Of a stretch of 64,000 nt of DNA, positions 34,746 to 43,379 are shown in pieces (the stretch's first letter is position 1; the number at the start of each line of letters is the position of its first letter). The stretch spans positions 532,402 through 596,401 of the forward strand of contig DATGLD010000048.1 in the NCBI GenBank assembly GCA_035294305.1. The letters are read 5' to 3'. This stretch comes from DASRBN01 sp035294305 (lineage in GTDB: Bacteria > Chloroflexota > Ktedonobacteria > Ktedonobacterales > Ktedonobacteraceae). The notes under the pieces were generated by a model. It was not told the origin of the DNA, searched no databases, and saw nothing but the letters and a program-made list of their open reading frames with translations. The position numbers were made by a program, and so were the translations under genes.

Positions 34746-35149
34746 TCGATTACCGAATCGTCATCCTGCACCCAGAAAACCCGTACATAGGGCGGCTCAG
34801 GATAGAAACGATGGGAGAAAATGACGTAGAACAGTTTGTTGCGCCTGGCCCAGTCTTTATCGCGCCGGGATGGATAGGCCTCGGATTTGGGATGGGAGTG
34901 ATAATAGATCATTTCGCCGTCATACTCGTCAATATCCTCGAAGATACGCAGCAGATCGGCCTCGCCGATAATGGAGAAGTCATCGGGATGTTCGGCGGCA
35001 TTGGCGGTCGGATAGTGGCGGAACACCTGACCGTCTTTACTACCAAGCGCGCCGCAGGCCTCGTTAGGATAGCCTGCGACAACGTGCGCTACCATTTCAT
35101 CGTAGATCGCCCGCGGAATGCGAACGACAAAACCATCTTTAACTTCCAT
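34724..35149 (-). CDS. mec: JAMM/Mec-type metalloprotease for CysO-cysteine
   Basis: 141 residues. The zinc signature is complete: Glu30 in PNEACGAL and HSHPKSEAYPSRRD with His84, His86, Ser94 and Asp97. In Mycobacterium, Mec+ cuts the cysteine attached to the CysO C-terminus, releasing free cysteine. It begins three bases after the cysM stop. Together with CysM and CysO this gives strong context for the function. It may also trim the CysO precursor, whose C-terminus extends past GlyGly. Confidence 0.9.
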   Translation of the reverse strand: MEVKDGFVVRIPRAIYDEMVAHVVAGYPNEACGALGSKDGQVFRHYPTANAAEHPDDFSIIGEADLLRIFEDIDEYDGEMIYYHSHPKSEAYPSRRDKDWARRNKLFYVIFSHRFYPEPPYVRVFWVQDDDSVIEGKVEII

Positions 35150-35152
35150 AAC

Positions 35153-36088
35153 CTACCATAACAATTTTGCTTCCAGGTCATCCTCAAGTTGATCCAGGTC
35201 ACGCGTCCACAGGTCTTCGCTGAGATACTTCCAGCCACCATCGGCGAGGATGACAACGATTTTCCCCCGCTCCATGCTGTTGGCGACACGCAACGCGGCA
35301 TGCAGAGCGGCACCGCACGATGGGCCGGCAAAGATGCCCTCTTGATCTTTCAACTGGCGGGTGCGACGTACTGCGTCTGAGCTGGTAACCAGAATCTTGG
35401 CGTCGAGCAGCGATTGATCGAGCACAGGCGGCACAAAACCATCTTCCAGGCTGCGCAATCCCTGTACACCATCGCCTTGCAGGGGTTCAGCCGCGACAAC
35501 TTTGATAGCAGGATTGTACTCCTTCAGGCGTCGAGCATTGCCGGTAAGCGTGCCACCGGTACCGAGGCCGGCCACAAAGACATCGAGGTCGGGCAGGTCG
35601 CGAATGATTTCAACTGCGGTGCCCTCATAATGAGCGCCAGGGTTAGCATCATTGCCATACTGGTAGAGCATCACGTAGCGATCATCGTTGCGGGCCAGTT
35701 CCTGCGCCAGGCGTACCGCGCCATTGCTGCCGAGTGAGCCATCGGAATAAACGATCTTGGCCCCGTAGAGTTCAAGCATCTGGCGACGCTCCCGCGTTAC
35801 GTTGTCTGGCATGACTGCCGTAAAAGCATAGCCCTTGACACGAGCAATCATGGCCAGGGCTATGCCGGTATTACCACTGGTTGGCTCCAGTAGAATCGAA
35901 CCGGGAGTGAGTTTGCCACCTGCCTCGGCCTCTTCGATCATTTTTTTAGCAATGCGGTCCTTGATACTGCCCGTGGGATTCGCACCCTCGAGTTTGGCAA
36001 AAATTCGCACTTCGGGGCGTGGGCTGAAGCTCTTTAGCTCAACAAGCGGCGTATTTCCAATGGTATCTAGTATACTGCTGTAGAGCAT
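35153..36088 (-). CDS. cysM: CysO-dependent cysteine synthase (PLP enzyme)
   Basis: 311 residues. Lys43 in NPTGSIKDRIA binds pyridoxal phosphate. The substrate loop is EPTSGNTGIALA and the phosphate loop is GLGTGGTLTGNAR. The mycobacterial CysM uses O-phosphoserine and thiocarboxylated CysO instead of free sulfide. Position between cysO and mec strongly suggests the same chemistry. The C-terminus (LDQLEDDLEAKLLW) is long and acidic, similar in idea to the CysM lid region, though I cannot confirm equivalence. Confidence 0.92.
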   Translation of the reverse strand: MLYSSILDTIGNTPLVELKSFSPRPEVRIFAKLEGANPTGSIKDRIAKKMIEEAEAGGKLTPGSILLEPTSGNTGIALAMIARVKGYAFTAVMPDNVTRERRQMLELYGAKIVYSDGSLGSNGAVRLAQELARNDDRYVMLYQYGNDANPGAHYEGTAVEIIRDLPDLDVFVAGLGTGGTLTGNARRLKEYNPAIKVVAAEPLQGDGVQGLRSLEDGFVPPVLDQSLLDAKILVTSSDAVRRTRQLKDQEGIFAGPSCGAALHAALRVANSMERGKIVVILADGGWKYLSEDLWTRDLDQLEDDLEAKLLW

Positions 36089-36208
36089 ATTTTTGTTCCC
36101 CTCTTTTTGAAACTGGCACCCAATCGAATGCGGGCGGCTACAAAGATGCGCCCCTACGAGATCTCACCGGAAGGCTTCCCAGAAACGGGCGACCACACAA
36201 GTTCGTCC

Positions 36209-36487
36209 CTACAACAACCCACCTGCCATGGCAGGCAGCAGGATCACTGTGTCATTCGGACCGACGGAAGTCTCTAGTCCGCCCTGCAAAAAGCGCACAT
36301 CCTGATCATTGACGTAGATATTAATATAGCGGCTGAGTTGATCTTCAGGCTGAATCTGTTCTTTCAACGCGGGAAAGCGCCTGTATAGATCGTTCAAAAC
36401 TTCCGCGAGAGTGCTTCCCTCCGCGCTTACCTGCTTCGACCCACCTGCAGAGGCACGCAGGACAGGCGCAAGACGAACGGTTGCCAT
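36209..36487 (-). CDS. cysO: CysO-like sulfur-carrier protein with C-terminal extension past GlyGly
   Basis: 92 residues with a beta-grasp fold: VRLAPVLRASAGGSKQVSA, LAEVLNDLYRRFPALKEQI, YINIYVNDQDVRFLQGG and VILLPAMAGGLL. YVNDQDVRF and the LPA(M/V)AGG ending match mycobacterial CysO closely. That protein ends exactly at GlyGly; this one continues with LeuLeu. The GlyGly end must be free to be adenylated and thiocarboxylated, so these two residues should be removed first, perhaps by the JAMM protease of the same operon. Confidence 0.9.
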   Translation of the reverse strand: MATVRLAPVLRASAGGSKQVSAEGSTLAEVLNDLYRRFPALKEQIQPEDQLSRYINIYVNDQDVRFLQGGLETSVGPNDTVILLPAMAGGLL

Positions 36488-36567
36488 GCTAATCTCCTTT
36501 TATCCCTCTATTGAAAATGTAAGAGTGCAGGCATTGCACCCTTACTCATTTCCTCACTATTTACAGA

Positions 36568-37758
36568 TTACCTTGCCGGAACCGCGCAGACATCGGCATA
36601 TGTCGGCAGGTCCTCTGGATGCGCGTGCTCGCCGCAGGCCGGGCAATTGGGATCGCGGAAGAGGCGCAATTCGCTGAACTCACCGGCCAGCGCGTCGTAG
36701 GTCATCAGGCGACCAATCAGCGGATCGCCGATACCGAGCAGCAGCTTGATGGTCTCAGTTGCCTGCAGCAGGCCGATAATGCCTGGAAGCACTCCCAGGA
36801 CGCCTGCCTCTGCGCAGCTCGGGGCAAGCGCCGGAGGGGGCGGCTCGGGATAGAGACAGCGATAGCAAGGTCCTTCATGTGGTTTGAAAACGGTCAATTG
36901 ACCCTCGAAGCGGAACACACTGCCATGCACAACCGGCTTATTGGCAATGATTGCTGCATCATTGAGCAAATAGCGGGTCGGGAAATTATCAGTGCCATCG
37001 ATGATTACGTCGTAGTCGGCGATGATGCGGGCTACATTCGTCTCGTCGAGCCGTTCAATATAGGTGATGACCTTTACATCGGGGTTCAACGCTTCTATGG
37101 TTTCGCGCGCGGATTCGGCCTTATACTGGCCTACCCGTTTGGTGTTATGAATAATTTGTCGCTGCAGGTTGCTCTCTTCTACTACGTCATCGTCGATAAT
37201 GCCTATCGTTCCGACTCCGGCTGCAGCCAGATAATAGGCCGCGGGAGAACCAAGTCCGCCGGCGCCGAGCAAGAGTACCTTCGAATCAAGGAGTTTGAAT
37301 TGACCCTGCTCACCGACCTCAGGAACCAGCAAATGACGACTGTAGCGTTTGGCCTGGGCTTCGGTCATTGTGCGGGGCTGCACAAATGGGAAGCCGCTGG
37401 CCTTCCATTGCCCAAAGCCGCCCGACATGGAGATGGCGTTGTCGTAACCCATCTGCTTCAGCGTAGCGCCGGCCATGAGCGAGCGCACGCCGCCCGCGCA
37501 ATAGAGTACTACGGTCTTTGACTTATCGGGAACAGCTTCTTCGATCTGCAGCTCTAGATAGCCGCGCGGTACATGAATAGCGCCGGGAATATGTCCCTCG
37601 TTCCATTCGATCTTCTCACGCACATCTACAAGGACAATTTCTCGGTCGTCCGGCGCAGCATCTTGCTGCTGACTCAGCGATTCACGCACCTGGGCTGGAG
37701 TCCACTCCGGCACTTGTTTGCGAGCCTGCCGCATAATTTCGCGGGATGCCTCACCCAT
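36568..37758 (-). CDS. Rhodanese-E1-like (MoeZ/MoeB) sulfurtransferase, rhodanese domain first
   Basis: 396 residues. The N-terminal rhodanese (about 20-135) has VDVREKIEWNEGHIPGAIHVP and active-site loop LYCAGGVRS (Cys87). The C-terminal ThiF/MoeB domain has RYSRHLLVPEVGEQGQ, nucleotide loop LLLGAGGLGSPAAYYLAAAG, IIDDDVVEESNLQRQ, catalytic-type PSCAEAGVLGV and zinc pairs CYRC and CPAC. It would adenylate and thiocarboxylate CysO. The mycobacterial MoeZ has the opposite domain order. It is the first gene of the cysteine operon. Confidence 0.9.
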   Translation of the reverse strand: MGEASREIMRQARKQVPEWTPAQVRESLSQQQDAAPDDREIVLVDVREKIEWNEGHIPGAIHVPRGYLELQIEEAVPDKSKTVVLYCAGGVRSLMAGATLKQMGYDNAISMSGGFGQWKASGFPFVQPRTMTEAQAKRYSRHLLVPEVGEQGQFKLLDSKVLLLGAGGLGSPAAYYLAAAGVGTIGIIDDDVVEESNLQRQIIHNTKRVGQYKAESARETIEALNPDVKVITYIERLDETNVARIIADYDVIIDGTDNFPTRYLLNDAAIIANKPVVHGSVFRFEGQLTVFKPHEGPCYRCLYPEPPPPALAPSCAEAGVLGVLPGIIGLLQATETIKLLLGIGDPLIGRLMTYDALAGEFSELRLFRDPNCPACGEHAHPEDLPTYADVCAVPAR

Positions 37759-37827
37759 ATCAAGTCACCTCTCAATGCAGTGATGTTGACTAAATTCATC
37801 AACTTACTCGTATTTAGCCCTAAACAA

Positions 37828-37856
37828 AGATTACCAGCACATTTGTTACTTGTCAA
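37828..37856 (-). promoter_or_regulatory. Promoter of the CysO-pathway operon
   Basis: On the minus strand TTGACA (37856-37851) and TAATCT (37833-37828) are separated by 17 bases. The leader is about 60 bases, too short for a large riboswitch. Confidence 0.8.
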
Positions 37857-38022
37857 GGATTGCTGTGTTTTGGTTGGAGCTAACAAATTGTTAGGACGTT
37901 CAAAGGGGATAACAGGGGAAACGTGGTAAATATTCCCGGGTCACCAACAGCTTTAGTATTTCCGGTAATAAATCATTACTAGCGAGTTTAATAATATATT
38001 TTTTATCATCAAATAATCCTAG

Positions 38023-38056
38023 GTATTAATACTTAATACACCAGTATTAATACTTA
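38023..38056. repeat. Two direct repeats with palindromic cores upstream of the mannosyltransferase gene
   Basis: GTATTAATACTTA occurs at 38023-38035 and 38044-38056. The core GTATTAATAC is itself a perfect palindrome. The copies start 21 bases apart, two helical turns, as expected for cooperative protein binding on one DNA face. Confidence 0.6.
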
Positions 38057-38140
38057 TTATAGCAACTATCTGTTACAAGCAATATACTGAACCGTTCTTC
38101 TGGGATATGAGGGCCCAAATAGAAACCAGGGGATATTTCT

Positions 38141-39466
38141 ATGATTGCACAAGAACAGGAAAAAGATAGCTCTCAACAGGCGACATTGATGAGCCATTAT
38201 GAGGGCCTCACAGCTCCTATCTGGCAGGAAGCGCTTCTTCCCTATGCAGGGACGCGCATTGTGCTCGTATTTGTAGGGTTATTGACTGATTTCTATATCT
38301 TGCCCTTACTTAAAGTTGGACCATATATATCGCCTGTCGCGCCGAACACGCATTTCCCCGATGCGCTCTGGTTGATGTGGAATCACTTTGATGCAGGCTT
38401 CTACGTAGATATTGCCCAGAATGGCTACTGGCCTGCCAGTACATTGCAGCGGATGTCCGACTGGATATTTCTACCACTCTTTCCCGTGCTCATGCGACCG
38501 CTGGGGCTTCTTTTCGGCGGCAATCTCGCGGCTTTTAATATAGCCGGTATTGTGGTCTCGAATGTCGCCGGATTGGTAGCAGTTCTATACCTGTTCCTGC
38601 TTGTGCGTCGTGAATTTGGTTCACGCACGGCGTCACGCACGGTGTTTTACCTGGCGCTCTTTCCTACCAGCTTTTATCTCTCAGCGATTTATCCAGAGTC
38701 ACTTTTCCTGGCCTGTGCTGTGGCTTGCATCTACTACGCGCGTCAACATCGCTGGTGGCTAGCGGGTATTTGCGGCGCATTGGCTTCACTTGCACGCATT
38801 CAGGGATTTTTGCTGATTGTGCCGGTTGCATGGGAATACTGGCAGGTATTGAGTGACTTTTACTCCCCTCTACCTGAGATGGGCGGGATGACAGTTTCGC
38901 AAAAAGTCTACGCCTGGCTACACTCGCGCTGTTTGGGGCTGGCGCTGGCCTCAGAATCGCTGCGCAACTGGTTCAACGCGCTGGCAATTGTCCTTATTCC
39001 TTCTGGCATGGTACCTTTTTTTATTTATTCGTATATCAAAACGGGGGATTTTCTGGCAACAATTCATAATCATCGCGAATGGGGACGGCAATTTGAATTT
39101 CCCTGGCAGGTGCTTGCTCATGCGCTGCGATATCCACAGGCTCCCAACCCGATGAACTGGAACTTCTGGCTGCTCAATGTTATAGTCATCTTTGTTTTTC
39201 TTGGCTTTTGTATCTGGTCATTGCGCAGACTACCGGTGATTTATAGCCTCTATACGCTTGTGATGGTCATCATGCCACTTTCGACTGCTAGCATCAACAG
39301 TATCAGTCGCTACTATCTTGTCGTATTTCCTGCGTTTATGCTGCTCGCCTTATGGAGCGATGCCGGTAAGCGCCCGGCGCGTCATTCCCTGGTGGTAGCA
39401 CTCTTCGCGCCATTGCTGGCGGTATTTATGGTCTTCTTTGTGCTGGGTTTGCCGTTGATTGCGTGA
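38141..39466 (+). CDS. PIG-V-like membrane mannosyltransferase
   Basis: 441 residues with about ten membrane helices. The first external loop has NHFDAGFYVDIAQNGYW and FLPLFPVLMR, matching the PIG-V/GT-C pattern (W-x-x-x-D-(A/S)-x-x-Y...FxPLFP). PTSFYLSAIYPESLF is another family motif. Such enzymes use polyprenyl-phosphate sugars to glycosylate outside the membrane. The acceptor is unknown. It lies alone, divergent from the cysteine operon. Confidence 0.8.
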   Translation: MIAQEQEKDSSQQATLMSHYEGLTAPIWQEALLPYAGTRIVLVFVGLLTDFYILPLLKVGPYISPVAPNTHFPDALWLMWNHFDAGFYVDIAQNGYWPASTLQRMSDWIFLPLFPVLMRPLGLLFGGNLAAFNIAGIVVSNVAGLVAVLYLFLLVRREFGSRTASRTVFYLALFPTSFYLSAIYPESLFLACAVACIYYARQHRWWLAGICGALASLARIQGFLLIVPVAWEYWQVLSDFYSPLPEMGGMTVSQKVYAWLHSRCLGLALASESLRNWFNALAIVLIPSGMVPFFIYSYIKTGDFLATIHNHREWGRQFEFPWQVLAHALRYPQAPNPMNWNFWLLNVIVIFVFLGFCIWSLRRLPVIYSLYTLVMVIMPLSTASINSISRYYLVVFPAFMLLALWSDAGKRPARHSLVVALFAPLLAVFMVFFVLGLPLIA

Positions 39467-39627
39467 GGAAACTATAGACACTTCAGAACTGAGCGGGTTT
39501 GATTCCAATTCGAGACGGCACGGTCGATTAGCTTTTTTGTTGTTATCGCCGATTTATATTGCAAATTTTGGAATGGCCTGATAAGCTGACTTGAGAGACG
39601 CAGAATTTTAGCAGGGAAGGACAGGCT

Positions 39628-40806
39628 ATGATCGAAACAACCGATATTCTCATCATCGGCGGCGGCGTAATGGGAGCCAGTATCGCTTATCACCTGGCAA
39701 AGTCAGGAGGAGGGCGGGTGATGCTGTTAGAAAGGCAGGCGATCTGTAGCGGCACTACCGGGCGTTCTGGGGCCATCGTGAGGCAGCATTACTCTAACGA
39801 TTTCACGATTCGCATGGCCAAGGAAAGCCTGGCGGTTTTCCAGCACTTTGATGAGGTGGTGGGAGGAGATGCGGGCTTTCTCACTACCGGCATGGTCGTG
39901 CTGGCGGATGAGCAGGGTGTGGAAGCGCTGCGGGCCAATGTGCAGATGCAGCAGGAGCAGGGCGTGAACACCATGCTGCTTGAGCCGGAAGAGATCGGCG
40001 AGATGGCGCCAGGTTATAGCAGCAAGGGTGTGGTCCTGGGATGTTACGAGCCTGAAACCGGCGTCGCGGATCCTATGGCGACAACATCATGCTTTGCTTC
40101 GCGGGCGCGTGATTATGGTGCCCTTATACGCGAGGGAGAGCCTGTAACGGGTATCCTTACACAGCATGACCGCGTGCAGGGAGTGCGCACGACGCAGGGC
40201 GAAGTGTACGCACCGGTTGTCGTGCTGGCGGCGAATGTCTGGAGCGTTGCGCTGGCAAAGACTATTGGCATTGATTTACCGGTGATGGCAACACGCCATC
40301 CGATGGTCGCGCTGCGCCGTCCCAATGATTTTGGCGGACGCCAGGGTCTGCACGCGGTGGGCCTCGACCTGACACGCGATATTTACCTGCGCCCCGATAT
40401 CGGTGGTATAACGCTGGTTGGCGCAACCGAGAATGTTTTTACGGCGAGCGATCCCGACAATTATGCGCAGGGACTGACAGAAGAAGAGATCGCCTATTTC
40501 CGCGCTCAGAGTGCTGAAAGCATTCCAGCTCTTGAGCGCGCCGTCCCTCGTGGAGGATGGGCCGGTATTTATGATGATACACCCGATTTCCATCCCATTC
40601 TCGACCACATGGCGGCATATGAAGGGCTGTACTGCGCAGTGGGCTTCAGTGGGCATGGCTTCAAATTATCCCCGGTCGTCGGGCAATGGATGGCTCAATA
40701 TATTCTGACCGGGCAGAAAACTGCTGATATGCAACATTTCGCGTTTGATCGCTTCGCGCGGGGAATGGAGATCAGCCCACGTTATCCTTCGGGAGTGCTG
40801 GGGTAA
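39628..40806 (+). CDS. FAD-dependent amine/sarcosine oxidase-like oxidoreductase (DAO family)
   Basis: 392 residues. The FAD-binding motif is DILIIGGGVMGASIAYHLA, then SGTTGRSGAIVRQHYSN. The C-terminal YCAVGFSGHGFKLSPVVGQW is the conserved sarcosine oxidase or glycine oxidase end. It oxidises a secondary amine or amino acid, giving an aldehyde and reduced FAD. Absence of partner subunits suggests a monomeric enzyme or dehydrogenase. GGAAGGA lies before the ATG. Confidence 0.87.
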   Translation: MIETTDILIIGGGVMGASIAYHLAKSGGGRVMLLERQAICSGTTGRSGAIVRQHYSNDFTIRMAKESLAVFQHFDEVVGGDAGFLTTGMVVLADEQGVEALRANVQMQQEQGVNTMLLEPEEIGEMAPGYSSKGVVLGCYEPETGVADPMATTSCFASRARDYGALIREGEPVTGILTQHDRVQGVRTTQGEVYAPVVVLAANVWSVALAKTIGIDLPVMATRHPMVALRRPNDFGGRQGLHAVGLDLTRDIYLRPDIGGITLVGATENVFTASDPDNYAQGLTEEEIAYFRAQSAESIPALERAVPRGGWAGIYDDTPDFHPILDHMAAYEGLYCAVGFSGHGFKLSPVVGQWMAQYILTGQKTADMQHFAFDRFARGMEISPRYPSGVLG

Positions 40807-40907
40807 ATTCATATACAACCAGGTCGCGCGAGCCATTGCTGGAAAGAATTGAACTCAGTTTCGTCAGATTAACTGGTGATTAACGCTAACATATTATGAG
40901 AGTTAGA

Positions 40908-40916
40908 TGGTATAAT
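40908..40916 (+). promoter_or_regulatory. Extended -10 promoter for the small-peptide transcript
   Basis: TGGTATAAT is a full extended -10 element; the -35 is poor. The start would be near 40923, giving an 86-base leader to the small frame at 41009. Confidence 0.6.
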
Positions 40917-41008
40917 AGCAACGCTTTGACTATGCCTGTATCGAGTGTGAAAAGTTAGCACAGCGAGCTTCGAAAGTCCTAACCCTTTTGTAGGGGAGAG
41001 GAGAGTCT

Positions 41009-41125
41009 ATGAACATCTTGCTGCCGTCCATGCCGGATTCATTCGAGCACATGCCCTTACTTGTCATCCGCATCCCTAATGGCGCGCTCACCTCGCTGGC
41101 AGGAAATGTTGATCCACTCTTTTAG
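41009..41125 (+). CDS. Possible 38-residue peptide of unknown function
   Basis: The frame begins MNILLPSMPDSFEHMPLLV and ends TSLAGNVDPLF. A strong GGGGAGAGGAGAG ribosome site precedes the ATG and a promoter lies 90 bases upstream. It is hydrophobic in its centre but not long enough for a clear membrane helix. No known family is recognised. Transcription and ribosome signals make it more likely real than a random frame. Confidence 0.45.
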   Translation: MNILLPSMPDSFEHMPLLVIRIPNGALTSLAGNVDPLF

Positions 41126-41267
41126 CATTCAAGATACCGAAAGTCAACGGAAATTATTCCCTGCTAACACTCTCATTGTAACCGGAAGGTGTTGGCAAAA
41201 CATCGTCGTAAACACGGAGATTGTCCAGGCGGCACGCGTAGAGTCTTGAGAGACCATAGAGAAATGG

Positions 41268-41360
41268 GAGAGTTTTTGTTATCAACGAGGAGGGAATGCA
41301 TGTTGGCAAGTTCTTGTTGCTAATAGCGTAGTCCCAGTAGATTACAGGTTAAAAACTCTC
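41268..41360 (+). promoter_or_regulatory. Leader stem enclosing a Cys-Cys mini-peptide upstream of the peroxiredoxin gene
   Basis: GAGAGTTTTT (41268-41277) can pair with AAAAACTCTC (41351-41360). Inside lies GAGGAGGGA (41287-41295) and a 7-codon frame ATG...TAA (41300-41323) reading MLASSCC. A second possible stem pairs AATAGCG (41322-41328) with CGCTATT just before the peroxiredoxin ribosome site. This layout resembles leader-peptide control sensing cysteine, but that is inference. Confidence 0.35.
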
Positions 41361-41415
41361 GTTATGTACTAAGGAGTGCTTCTCAGGCATCCGCTATTTC
41401 TAAAGGAGAACCAAC

Positions 41416-41988
41416 ATGCGTTCAGACATCGTCCCCGGCGCTCGCTTTCCTGATTATGAGTTGACCGATCACGCCAGAAAGCGGCGCAAGCTGAGCGAAC
41501 TGCAGGGAAACGATCCCATGATTCTGATTCTCTCGCGCGGGCATTACTGTCCGAAGGATGCCCAGCAGCACCTCGAGCTCGCCGCCTTTTATCCAAAAAT
41601 CGCCGTTGCTTATACGCAAATCGTTACCATCGCGACGGACAACATACTCGAGTTGAACGAGTTTCGTTCTGCTGTGGGCGCTCAATGGACATTTCTTTCG
41701 GATTCGGGACGCAAGGTACAGCAGGACCTGGATATCCAGGAGTATACCGACCCGTACCACAATCCTATGATTCCGCACACCTTTATACTGGAGCCAGGTT
41801 TGATCATTTACAAGATTTATAACGGCTACTGGTTTTGGGGGCGACCATCAACCCAGGACCTGTGGCAAGATTTGCGAGAAGTCACGCGCAAGGTGCGGCC
41901 CGATTGGGACCTCTCGAAGCCTGGCCTGCGCGAGAATTGGGAGGGTGATAAGACGATGCACTACCCATACAAGCAGGGGAAGGGCTGA
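41416..41988 (+). CDS. Peroxiredoxin-like (AhpC/TSA, redoxin) protein
   Basis: 190 residues. The thioredoxin-fold start PGARFPDYELTDHARKRRKLSEL is followed by ILILSRGHYCPKD with the only cysteine (Cys45) in the peroxidatic position. IVTIATDN and WTFLSDSGRKVQQDLDI continue the fold. A single Cys means a 1-Cys mechanism or a non-peroxidase role. AAAGGAG precedes the ATG. Length and motifs fit the redoxin family; the substrate is unknown. Confidence 0.8.
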   Translation: MRSDIVPGARFPDYELTDHARKRRKLSELQGNDPMILILSRGHYCPKDAQQHLELAAFYPKIAVAYTQIVTIATDNILELNEFRSAVGAQWTFLSDSGRKVQQDLDIQEYTDPYHNPMIPHTFILEPGLIIYKIYNGYWFWGRPSTQDLWQDLREVTRKVRPDWDLSKPGLRENWEGDKTMHYPYKQGKG

Positions 41989-42046
41989 GGGGAGACCACA
42001 ACGCAGGACGACCACAAGGGTCCTCTCCCCTACAGGGCTCGTGAAG

Positions 42047-43114
42047 TTACAACAGGCCATCTTCGCGCATTTGCGAAAGAGCCTGAAATGCTGCTCGCGG
42101 CGTACCTACCCTAAAAGCTACATCATGCATATGCTGTATTACCGGTTCCAGGTAAGGCCTCAACTTAGGATGACGATAGCTCTGGCTGCGCAGGACATAG
42201 GAGGCTGTTTCTACCAACCAGGGGGTCATATCAGCCGTTTCAAGCATTTTCAGCACTGTCTCTATGCCTGGTATGCCGAAGCTGGCGAGGGCTTTCGCGG
42301 CCATCCACGCCACGGCGTGATCTGGATCGCGCATGGCCTCTACCAGCACCGGCACGGCGCGGCGGTCCCCTATTTCTCCTAGCGTGCGTAGGCATTGCCA
42401 GCGTACCCAGGGAGAGCTGCTCCTGCTTCTTTCGATGAGTGCAGGGACCGCAACACGGCCAAGTTTGACCAGAGAGGAGAAAATCTGGCTGCCGAGTTGC
42501 TCATCGGCGCCCTGTAACGTATCGAGCAAGGGCTGCACAGCCGACGGGTCTCCAATGCGTCCCAGCGCCTTCGCCGCCTGCATACGGACGGCAGGAACGG
42601 GGTCATGCAGCGCGTCGATTACAATTGGAGTAGCTTCGGGCGAGCCAAAGATGCCCAGGATATGGATAGCGGCCTCACGTATGGCCGGGCGCCTATCACG
42701 CGCGCCGGCAAAAAGAACCTGCTCCGCACGCGCCGGCTCCATACCCGAACCCGGCAAGAAGAGCGTGCGTAGGCGCGTGCGAGCATGTGGGGTGCGTATT
42801 GCCCTTGGCACAACAAAAGGTTTCCCTGCCCATGTACCCAGGGCGATAAATTCGAGCAGGTTCTGGGCCAGGCGATCATCCTCACAAGATGAGACGGCCA
42901 GCACTGCTCGCGGGTCATCTTCCATGATCCAGTGCATGAGTCGCCATGCAGCGCCGCGCCTCCCGGCGGCAGCATCACGTGCCAATATCTGTGGTGGAGT
43001 AATACCCACTGGCGGCTCGACATCAGCCCGTACTGCATTTACCGGAGCGCTACCATAATGGGTTGCGGCATTTGTGTTAGAAGTCTGCGAGGAAGAATCT
43101 GAAGTTGACATCAT
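42047..43114 (-). CDS. HEAT-repeat protein
   Basis: 355 residues. From about residue 135 repeats of about 31 residues appear: RPAIREAAIHILGIFGSPEATPIVIDAL, VPAVRMQAAKALGRIGDPSAV, PWVRWQCLRTLGEIGDRRAV and HAVAWMAAKALASFG. These are PBS-lyase/HEAT-like helical pairs that act as protein-binding scaffolds. There is no signal peptide or catalytic motif. AAAAGGAG precedes the ATG. The partner is unknown. Confidence 0.85.
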   Translation of the reverse strand: MMSTSDSSSQTSNTNAATHYGSAPVNAVRADVEPPVGITPPQILARDAAAGRRGAAWRLMHWIMEDDPRAVLAVSSCEDDRLAQNLLEFIALGTWAGKPFVVPRAIRTPHARTRLRTLFLPGSGMEPARAEQVLFAGARDRRPAIREAAIHILGIFGSPEATPIVIDALHDPVPAVRMQAAKALGRIGDPSAVQPLLDTLQGADEQLGSQIFSSLVKLGRVAVPALIERSRSSSPWVRWQCLRTLGEIGDRRAVPVLVEAMRDPDHAVAWMAAKALASFGIPGIETVLKMLETADMTPWLVETASYVLRSQSYRHPKLRPYLEPVIQHMHDVAFRVGTPRAAFQALSQMREDGLL

Positions 43115-43379
43115 TGACGCTCCTTTTGAGGGTCAGAGATTGCGTTTTTGCGCAGGGAGAAACGTTGAACGCAATCAGTGGCCGTTAGTGTTCTAATATT
43201 TCAATCAAGACACTACGGAGACCGCCACAAGAGCTATGCGTGATGTGGTGGAAATCTATTCATATTATAACACGCCCATTCCCCCCACATGGGTTTCGCC
43301 AGTGTGCCAAGGAGAAGCCTTCCCCAATTGTCGAGAAAGGCTTCATCTGAGCTTTTCTTTATAAACCAAACCAGCATTT

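Larger units (their letters stand above)
37759..38140. other. Divergent intergenic region, AT-rich, with promoter and direct repeats
   Basis: The cysteine-operon promoter lies at 37828-37856 and two 13-base repeats at 38023-38056. I looked for a T-box or S-box leader before the cysteine operon and saw none. No gene is visible. Confidence 0.5.
40807..41415. other. Long intergenic region carrying a promoter, two small reading frames and a leader stem
   Basis: This 609-base gap holds an extended -10 promoter (40908-40916), a 38-codon frame (41009-41125), a 7-codon Cys-Cys frame (41300-41323) and a 10-pair long-range stem (41268-41277 with 41351-41360). Each is listed separately. No larger gene is present. 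Confidence 0.6.

Noticed and set aside
37759..37830. T-box or SAM riboswitch before the cysteine operon
   Set aside because: The leader is about 60 bases and lacks the AGGGTGGNACCGCG motif or SAM aptamer blocks.
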